This document shows, in pieces, positions 26,226 through 31,169 of a DNA stretch of 31,169 nt. The stretch spans positions 1 through 31,169 of the forward strand of contig JBBRFH010000007.1 in assembly GCA_038224615.1 (NCBI GenBank), given 5' to 3'. Numbering within the stretch: the stretch's first letter is position 1; every line of letters begins with the position of its first letter. The position numbers and the translations under genes are program-made. This DNA comes from JBBRFH01 sp038224615. Its GTDB lineage: Bacteria > Planctomycetota > Phycisphaerae > Tepidisphaerales > Tepidisphaeraceae. The notes below the pieces were generated by a model, which had not been told where the DNA came from, made no database searches, and worked only from the letters and a program-made list of their open reading frames with translations.

Positions 26226-27299
26226 ATGACAGCGGCGGGACATTCGCGTGCAGTGGTGGTGACGGCAAAAACCGTCTCCGCAAATGGCACGGCGTCAACG
26301 AGTCTCGTTCACGCCCACGCCGGCACACGCCTGGCATTGCTCGACGCCATGCGCGTCGTGGCCGCCATCGGCATCATCTGGGTCCACGCCGCCCAGAGCG
26401 CCGCCGGAAAGCAGCTCAACCCGATCGGCACCTTCGGCGTGCCGTTCTACACCTACCTCGCCGTCCTGTTCATGGCGCGCGGCCTGACCCGCACCGATCA
26501 GCAGCGATCGCTGGGTGTGTACATCCTCTCACGCCTGTACCGCGTCTACCTGCCGTTTCTGTTCTGGTCTGCGATTTACCTCGCGCTTCAGGAGACCAAG
26601 GGCTTCCTCGAGACCCATCACCTCCCCAATCTACACTGGCATGTGCTGTACTACGGCGGGCACGAGCACCTGTGGTTTCTGCCTTACCTGCTGGTGGTGA
26701 CAGTCGTCGGCGCGATCCTGGTTTGCCTGCTGCACGACCGCCCGCGCGCCCGCCGGACGGTGAGCATCGTCCTGGTGCTGCTGGGCGTCGCCTCATGCTT
26801 CTGGAAGCAACCGGCGTGGATCGAGGCCCGCATTGACGACGTCGAATTCTGGCGCTACGCCTTCCGCGCCATGCCGACGGTCTTCTTTTCGATCGCGCTC
26901 GCGTTGGAGACGGCCAGTCGCGGAACGCTGCCAAGGAGCACGCCGCAGGTCGCGACCGGCGGTTTGTTTCTCGTCCTGCTGGCGCTGATGTTGCAGGTTT
27001 CCGAAGGCCCACTGAAGGCGTTGCGAACCTGCGCAGGCTTCGGCGTGCTGCTGATCGCGTTGCTGCCGATTCACGCCCCCTTCTGGGAGCGCGTCGGCCG
27101 GCTCGGGCGGTACAGCTACGGCATCTACCTCTCGCACCTGCTATTCATCCGCATCGTCGTGCTGTGGATGCATCGCTATGAAGTACGCCCGTCGCTCACG
27201 CTCGACGTGCTGACGTTCGTCTTCGCGTTCGTGTCGGCCAGCGTGCTGAGCGTGCTGATGAGCCAGTCGAAATACACGCGGTGGGCGCTGGGCGAGTGA
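26226..27299 (+). CDS. Acyltransferase family 3 membrane protein
   Basis: A 357-residue inner-membrane protein with about ten hydrophobic segments. It opens with RLALLDAMRVVAAIGIIWVHAAQS, the family pattern with a conserved His in helix 1. It also has SRLYRVYLPFLFWSAIYL (the R-x10-type motif), HLWFLPYLL, and near the end GRYSYGIYLSHLLFIRIVVL. The family transfers acetyl or other acyl groups to sugars, so it probably decorates the polysaccharide. I choose ATG 26226, with GGGAGA 7 bases upstream; the upstream in-frame sequence from 26052 has no family character. It is the last gene of the cluster and is followed by a convergent palindrome. Confidence 0.87.
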   Translation: MTAAGHSRAVVVTAKTVSANGTASTSLVHAHAGTRLALLDAMRVVAAIGIIWVHAAQSAAGKQLNPIGTFGVPFYTYLAVLFMARGLTRTDQQRSLGVYILSRLYRVYLPFLFWSAIYLALQETKGFLETHHLPNLHWHVLYYGGHEHLWFLPYLLVVTVVGAILVCLLHDRPRARRTVSIVLVLLGVASCFWKQPAWIEARIDDVEFWRYAFRAMPTVFFSIALALETASRGTLPRSTPQVATGGLFLVLLALMLQVSEGPLKALRTCAGFGVLLIALLPIHAPFWERVGRLGRYSYGIYLSHLLFIRIVVLWMHRYEVRPSLTLDVLTFVFAFVSASVLSVLMSQSKYTRWALGE

Positions 27300-27333
27300 T
27301 CGCGCCGTTCGCCGTTCTTGGAGAAGATCTCAA

Positions 27334-27394
27334 AACCGCAGATTACGCAGATTTTTAATGCCATTCATCTGCGTCATCGGCGTAATCTGCGGTT
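27334..27394. repeat. Inverted repeat between convergent genes after the polysaccharide locus
   Basis: The left arm 27334-27352 (AACCGCAGATTACGCAGAT) pairs with 27367-27394. The right arm carries about 9 extra bases (CATCGGCGT), a near-duplicate of its neighbour. Words such as CGCAGATTACGCAGAT recur in many environmental genomes. TTTTTAATG lies in the loop. It separates the acyltransferase stop (27299) from the minus-strand stop (27443). Confidence 0.8.
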
Positions 27395-27442
27395 CCATTT
27401 CTTCAGTTCCGAAACAGCTCTAGGCTGCGGTTCGCCGCCCGA

Positions 27443-28321
27443 TCACTCGTCTTCGTCGTCTTCTTTTTTCTTCACAACCGGACGCGCCACCGGGTAGAAC
27501 TCCCCGCCGTATTCGCGCGGGTCGTTCGAGTTGGCGGGCGTGATCTCGTCGGCCGGCAGCGCTTCACCTGATAGTTTCTTGATTACCGCCGCTTCGGCTT
27601 TGCGCTCGGCTTCGTCATCAAGCTGGTCCTGCTCCATCAACATGCCGCTGACGTTGGCTTCGAGCCGGTCATTGAGGGCCGCCAGTTGATCGCGGTCGGC
27701 ATCGTTGACCGACACGCCCGTCAACGCCGCAGTCGAAGCGGTTCGGCTGCTGACTCGGCGGAGGTCGATGCCCTTCTCCTCTTCCTCGGATTCAGGCAGA
27801 CCCAGGCCCAGCTTCACCATCGCCTTGATGAGCATCGGCCAGAGGATGCCAATGCCCAGCACGCTTCCACCGATGCTCGCCGCCCAGATGAAGCGCGTCT
27901 CCTGGTAGAAGTTGTAGCGGTAGTTCAGCGACGGCAGGTCTTTTTTCTGCTCGCTCAGGAAATCGCGGATGCTGTAATTCGGATCCTTGGCCGCCTTGAA
28001 CAGCGGCCGACCGACGCGCACCTGATATTGCTCGATCGGGTCCCACTTCCCGGTGGTCTTATTCTTGGCGCGGACCCAGAACGTGACGTTCTCGATCGAG
28101 TTGCCGTTGACGTCCATCATCGGGGGACTGACATGGATGGCATCGACGATCGACTCGCCACCATCGGTCCGTTGATTCAGATGCCGAAGCAAGAACCCGA
28201 GATCCCGGGTGGCGATCGAGGTGTCGTCGATGTCGAGCCGGGTAAATACGAACCCCAGCACGCCCCCCACCAGGAGCGAGACCAGGATCCACTGCCACCA
28301 TCGCCAGCGTTGTACTGCCAT
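27443..28321 (-). CDS. Two-helix membrane protein with acidic C-terminus, function unknown
   Basis: A 292-residue protein I do not recognise. One membrane segment lies near the N-terminus (WWQWILVSLLVGGVLGFVF, about 8-26). A soluble domain of about 130 residues, probably outside (NSIENVTFWVRAKNKTTGKW), follows. A second membrane segment is at about 150-170 (FIWAASIGGSVLGIGILWPM), then a charged tail ending KKKEDDEDE. Start ATG 28321 has AAAGGG 10 bases upstream; an in-frame ATG at 28354 would add 11 residues. It is divergent from a lipoprotein gene 83 bases away, which hints that the two are used together. Confidence 0.75.
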   Translation of the reverse strand: MAVQRWRWWQWILVSLLVGGVLGFVFTRLDIDDTSIATRDLGFLLRHLNQRTDGGESIVDAIHVSPPMMDVNGNSIENVTFWVRAKNKTTGKWDPIEQYQVRVGRPLFKAAKDPNYSIRDFLSEQKKDLPSLNYRYNFYQETRFIWAASIGGSVLGIGILWPMLIKAMVKLGLGLPESEEEEKGIDLRRVSSRTASTAALTGVSVNDADRDQLAALNDRLEANVSGMLMEQDQLDDEAERKAEAAVIKKLSGEALPADEITPANSNDPREYGGEFYPVARPVVKKKEDDEDE

Positions 28322-28404
28322 CCGTTGAAAACCCTTTCCAGCATGTTTTACCATCCAACCGGATTGAAGTTGATTCGAGGGTGGATTCTGGCGTTAAATC
28401 GGAC

Positions 28405-28953
28405 ATGACATTGCGACACCCCCTGCGGCGGCTTGCGATTGCCCTGTTTTTGATCCTAAGCGGCTGTACCAACTACCGTTACGACGTGCTGGGCGCGGAC
28501 GGATCGGCCGTCCCTGTGGCAAAAGACCGCGATCTGATTGTCCCTGCCGCCCCTGCCAATCTCCGCTTCCGGCAAGTCGAAAGCCGCTGCGTGCTGATGG
28601 TGGAGAACCCCACGACCCAGCCGATCGCCCTCGACGGGGCCGCCAGCACGATCGTCGATCCAAAGGGAGAATCGCGCGCAATTGCCTCGCAGTTGATCGC
28701 GCCGGGATCGTTTACCAAGTTCATCCTGCCCCCTTACGATGAGCGGCCACGCAACGACTCGGGCTTCCAGTTCGGGTTCGGCGTGATCGTCGATGCGCAG
28801 GATCGGCGCCCGCTCAACCTATTGCAAATCAATGGCCCGAAACAGGAATTCTGGAACTGGGATAGCGCCGGCGAGATCAAACTGATCCTATCGTTACGCC
28901 AGGACGACAAACCGACGCGCCACGAAGTCGTGCTGCGCAGGACCAGGCAATAG
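28405..28953 (+). CDS. Small lipoprotein, function unknown
   Basis: A 182-residue protein with a lipoprotein signal (RRLAIALFLILSGC, Cys about 20). The mature part has beta-rich patterns (RCVLMVENPTTQPIALDG; AIASQLIAPGSFTKFILPP) such as occur in immunoglobulin-like periplasmic domains, but I cannot name a family. ATG 28405 is chosen because the signal peptide begins right after it; a GTG at 28381 would add 8 residues and overlap GAGG. It is followed after 45 bases by the superoxide dismutase gene on the same strand, so the two may be co-transcribed. Confidence 0.75.
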   Translation: MTLRHPLRRLAIALFLILSGCTNYRYDVLGADGSAVPVAKDRDLIVPAAPANLRFRQVESRCVLMVENPTTQPIALDGAASTIVDPKGESRAIASQLIAPGSFTKFILPPYDERPRNDSGFQFGFGVIVDAQDRRPLNLLQINGPKQEFWNWDSAGEIKLILSLRQDDKPTRHEVVLRRTRQ

Positions 28954-28998
28954 TGTGCAACCGTTCGATCTCTCTTTATCGGAAACGAGGAACCCTCC

Positions 28999-29793
28999 AT
29001 GAGTGACCATCCGACCCGACGTGAAGTGCTGGCCCAGACGATTCCCGCGCTGGCGATGGGATCCGCGCTGCTCGGCACCGCCGGCGCCTTCGCGCAGGAC
29101 GCGCCCGCAGCACCGGCCGCCGCCGAACAAGGCGCGATCCTGCAACTCCTCGGCGCCGCGCACACGGACGACGTCTACACTTTGCCGCCTTTGCCTTACG
29201 CACCTGACGCGCTCGAGCCGCACATCGACGCGCAGACCATGTCGCTGCACCACGACAAGCACCACGCCGCGTATGTGGCTAACGCCAACAAAGCAATCGA
29301 ATCGCTTGCCAAGCTGCGCGACGACGCCGACATCGACCCCGCCCGCCTCGCCGGCCTCACCCGCGATCTCAGCTTTAACACCGGCGGACACCTGCTGCAC
29401 ACGATCTTCTGGGGCACGCTCGGCAAACCCGCCGAGGTCGAGATCGAACGGCAGGTGAAGCTCGACATCGTCAAGCAGTACGGGTCGCTGGAAAAATTCC
29501 AGAACCACTTCACGAAAGTGGCGACCGGAGTGAAAGGCAGCGGATGGGCCGTCGCGTTCTACGCGCCGGTGGACGACCGGATCCTCATTACCGAGGTCGG
29601 CGACCAGGACTCGCGACTGATCCCCACCGCCATCCCCCTGCTCCCGCTCGACGTCTGGGAGCACGCTTACTACCTCAAGTACCAGAACAACCGCGCCGCC
29701 TACGTCAAAGCCTGGTGGAACGTCGTCAACTGGGCCGAGGTCGACTCGTTCTACAAAGCCCTGCGGAAGATGTACGGGCACGAGATCAGGTAA
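28999..29793 (+). CDS. sodA: Superoxide dismutase, Mn type, with Tat signal peptide
   Basis: A 264-residue enzyme that converts superoxide to peroxide and oxygen. The N-terminus has a twin-arginine signal (TRREVLAQ, Arg7-Arg8), a hydrophobic stretch and a cleavage-like AFAQDA at about 31-35, so the folded, metal-loaded protein is probably exported. The metal ligands are in place: His75 (LEPHID), His134 (GGHLLHTIFW), Asp218 and His222 (LDVWEHAYY). The GGH pattern and Gln203 in GDQDS are Mn-type features, as against the AAQ pattern of iron enzymes. A good ribosome-binding site (GAGGAA) lies 7 bases before ATG 28999. Most bacterial MnSODs are cytoplasmic, so the export signal is the notable part. 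Confidence 0.95.
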   Translation: MSDHPTRREVLAQTIPALAMGSALLGTAGAFAQDAPAAPAAAEQGAILQLLGAAHTDDVYTLPPLPYAPDALEPHIDAQTMSLHHDKHHAAYVANANKAIESLAKLRDDADIDPARLAGLTRDLSFNTGGHLLHTIFWGTLGKPAEVEIERQVKLDIVKQYGSLEKFQNHFTKVATGVKGSGWAVAFYAPVDDRILITEVGDQDSRLIPTAIPLLPLDVWEHAYYLKYQNNRAAYVKAWWNVVNWAEVDSFYKALRKMYGHEIR

Positions 29794-29834
29794 CGAGGTC
29801 GGGACCCAAAAATGCAGGGACGTTGCGGCGGCGG

Positions 29835-30773
29835 TTATTTGATGAATTTGACGTGGGACAATGCGAATTTTGAGGTGCCGTCCTGCGTCAGGTCGTAGAA
29901 CGGCGAATACATGCTGGCCGCAATCGTGCCCGCCTCCGGGTCGATCTCCAGCAGTCGAATGTACCCGCCGCCCGAGTCTTTCGTCTGGTTATCCTGCAGG
30001 ATCTGGTAAATCGTATTGCCCGCCTCGCCCGGGTCAGTCCGCGAGGCAGACGAATCGACGTGTCCGCTCAACACCAGGAGGACGTTCGCGTGCTTCTTGA
30101 TCAGCTGGTCAAATATGGACTGGGATGTGAGGTTGCCGTAGCCGGCGTTGGTCTGGTTGATCTCGCCTTTGGACGTGAGATGAAAATGCGTCAGGATGAT
30201 GACGTTGCGGTCGGGGTAGTCGTTTAATACGATATTCGCCCAATCGACAGGCCCCTGACGGGCGCAGAACTCCAACGTCAGGACGAGCCATTTCAGGCCG
30301 CCCGCCTCGAAGAGGTAGTACGCATTGTCGCTCTTCCCCGATTCATATTGTCCTTTCTCAGCCGCCATCCGGCCGACGGGGAAGTACTGGTTGAAGAAGG
30401 CCGTCGTCCGCAAATTCGCGTTCACGTTCCCCGGCGCCGCCTTGCCGCTATTCTCCCCGACGGCTGCGGTATCGTGATTTCCGACGGCCAGCGCGTAGGG
30501 GAGTTTCATTTCGTCCAGCCGCTTGAACTGCTCGCTGGCGACTTCCCATTGCTTGGCGTTGTTGAAATCAACGATGTCGCCGACGTGCAAGACGATCGGG
30601 ATATCGAGCTTCGTCCGATTGTCGACCAGCCATTTGATCTGGCTGACGAACATCACCGGCTTGCCGTTGATCTCGCGCTGCGTGTCCGGGAGCACCGGCA
30701 AAACAAATGGACTCGCCAGCGCGTCGGCATGGAAAAAAAGCCCGAACATGAGGAGCCAGAGACGAAAATACAT
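29835..30773 (-). CDS. Secreted calcineurin-like metallophosphoesterase
   Basis: A 312-residue protein with a signal peptide (YFRLWLLMFGLFFHADALAS). The metallophosphoesterase blocks are in order: LPDTQ in place of the usual D-x-H, LHVGDIVD (G-D-x-x-D), LAVGNHDT (G-N-H-D), LTHFHLT and LSGHVD. It probably binds two metal ions and hydrolyses phosphate esters in the periplasm or outside; the substrate is unknown. The PDTQ first block is common in environmental members of this superfamily. I choose ATG 30773, which has AGGGTG 6 bases upstream and starts the signal peptide; the frame is open to 31076, but that extension is unlike the family. It converges on the superoxide dismutase, with 41 bases between the stops. 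Confidence 0.87.
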   Translation of the reverse strand: MYFRLWLLMFGLFFHADALASPFVLPVLPDTQREINGKPVMFVSQIKWLVDNRTKLDIPIVLHVGDIVDFNNAKQWEVASEQFKRLDEMKLPYALAVGNHDTAAVGENSGKAAPGNVNANLRTTAFFNQYFPVGRMAAEKGQYESGKSDNAYYLFEAGGLKWLVLTLEFCARQGPVDWANIVLNDYPDRNVIILTHFHLTSKGEINQTNAGYGNLTSQSIFDQLIKKHANVLLVLSGHVDSSASRTDPGEAGNTIYQILQDNQTKDSGGGYIRLLEIDPEAGTIAASMYSPFYDLTQDGTSKFALSHVKFIK

Positions 30774-31100
30774 TGAATCACCCTGTTGCCTTGTGAATCG
30801 CAGAGAAACGAACGGTCCATCGCACGCGTCACAGAATACGGCTCGGCGGGAGGCCGGCAACGATGCGGTCGCGAACGTGGTTGGGAAATGCCATCGGTTC
30901 TCCCTCGGACGCCAGGCCACAAGCGTTGCGTCTAGCCGCCGTCCCGTCAACTGTCGTTTGGCTGATTGTCGCCAGTTTGAGGGGAAATGGCAGTGCATTG
31001 ACACTATGCCGGGCCGGGCCGGCAGACACGGGTCTGCCAATTCTTCGGTCGCGGGTATGATTCGATGTTCCGGCATGGAGATGCCGGGAAAGGAACGGCC
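30774..31100. other. Divergent intergenic region with a short hairpin
   Basis: About 330 bases between the phosphoesterase and the gene entering at the window end. It holds a perfect 7-base hairpin, GGCAGAC (31021-31027) with GTCTGCC (31032-31038), and an isolated TTGACA at about 31005 on the plus strand without a matching -10 box at 16-18 bases. AAAGGA at about 31089 serves as ribosome-binding site for ATG 31101. I see no gene in it. Confidence 0.4.
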
Positions 31101-31169
31101 ATGGATCGGCTTGCGAAGATCGATGTAAGCGAATTGCGGCGGCGGACGCGGGAGGCCTTCGAGCGGACG
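31101..31169 (+). CDS. Start of an unidentified gene, cut by the window end
   Basis: Twenty-three codons from ATG 31101 (MDRLAKIDVSELRRRTREAF and on) run open to the edge of the window. AAAGGA about 8 bases upstream and a plausible charged helical N-terminus support a real start. Too little is present to name a product. Confidence 0.5.
   Translation, partial: MDRLAKIDVSELRRRTREAFERT

Noticed and set aside
1..31169. tRNA, rRNA or insertion-sequence genes
   Set aside because: I found no T-loop-like or transposase motifs and no long terminal inverted repeats flanking an open frame.

Overview
The window is high-GC bacterial DNA with an outer-membrane style of life: lipoproteins, a Wza-type exporter, periplasmic solute binding and a Tat-exported enzyme. 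Gene content and style (zinc-ribbon/TPR membrane protein, BNR_4 protein, PDTQ-type phosphoesterase, GC-rich intergenic palindromes) suggest a planctomycete-like organism, perhaps of the Phycisphaerae. This is an inference from family resemblance, since no rRNA or other decisive marker is present.

Layout. (1) 1-7.4 kb, mostly housekeeping: the C-terminal two thirds or so of an HrpA-type DEAH helicase, D-3-phosphoglycerate dehydrogenase (serA), a zinc-ribbon membrane protein with a repeat-rich tail, and ribosomal protein L28 (rpmB). (2) 7.5-14.8 kb: a BNR-repeat protein, then a polyamine-type ABC importer split into potA (minus strand) and potC-potD-potB (plus strand), with an OsmC-family protein between. 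Both permeases carry insertions at the same topological place. (3) 14.9-27.3 kb: an exopolysaccharide locus. A glycosyltransferase on the minus strand is followed by a tightly packed plus-strand cluster: Wza-like lipoprotein, Wzc-like chain-length/kinase fusion, Wzx-like flippase, Wzy/WaaL-like polymerase or ligase, three GT4 glycosyltransferases and an acyltransferase. Several genes overlap by 4 bases. The Wzc-like protein has lost its Walker A lysine, and no initiating sugar-phosphate transferase is visible. (4) 27.4-31.2 kb: a membrane protein and a lipoprotein in divergent orientation, a Tat-exported Mn-type superoxide dismutase, a secreted metallophosphoesterase, and the first 23 codons of a further gene.

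Two sequence-level themes cut across the genes. First, many intergenic gaps are filled by long imperfect inverted repeats. Each is built from its own short word, and two share an identical 16-base core. Two further palindromes lie in frame inside hrpA. Second, by eye the palindromic hexamer GTGCAC is absent from all 31 kb, while CTGCAC and GTACAC are common; Val-His codon pairs use GTA, GTC or GTT but never GTG before CAC. These two observations are the best candidates for something undescribed.
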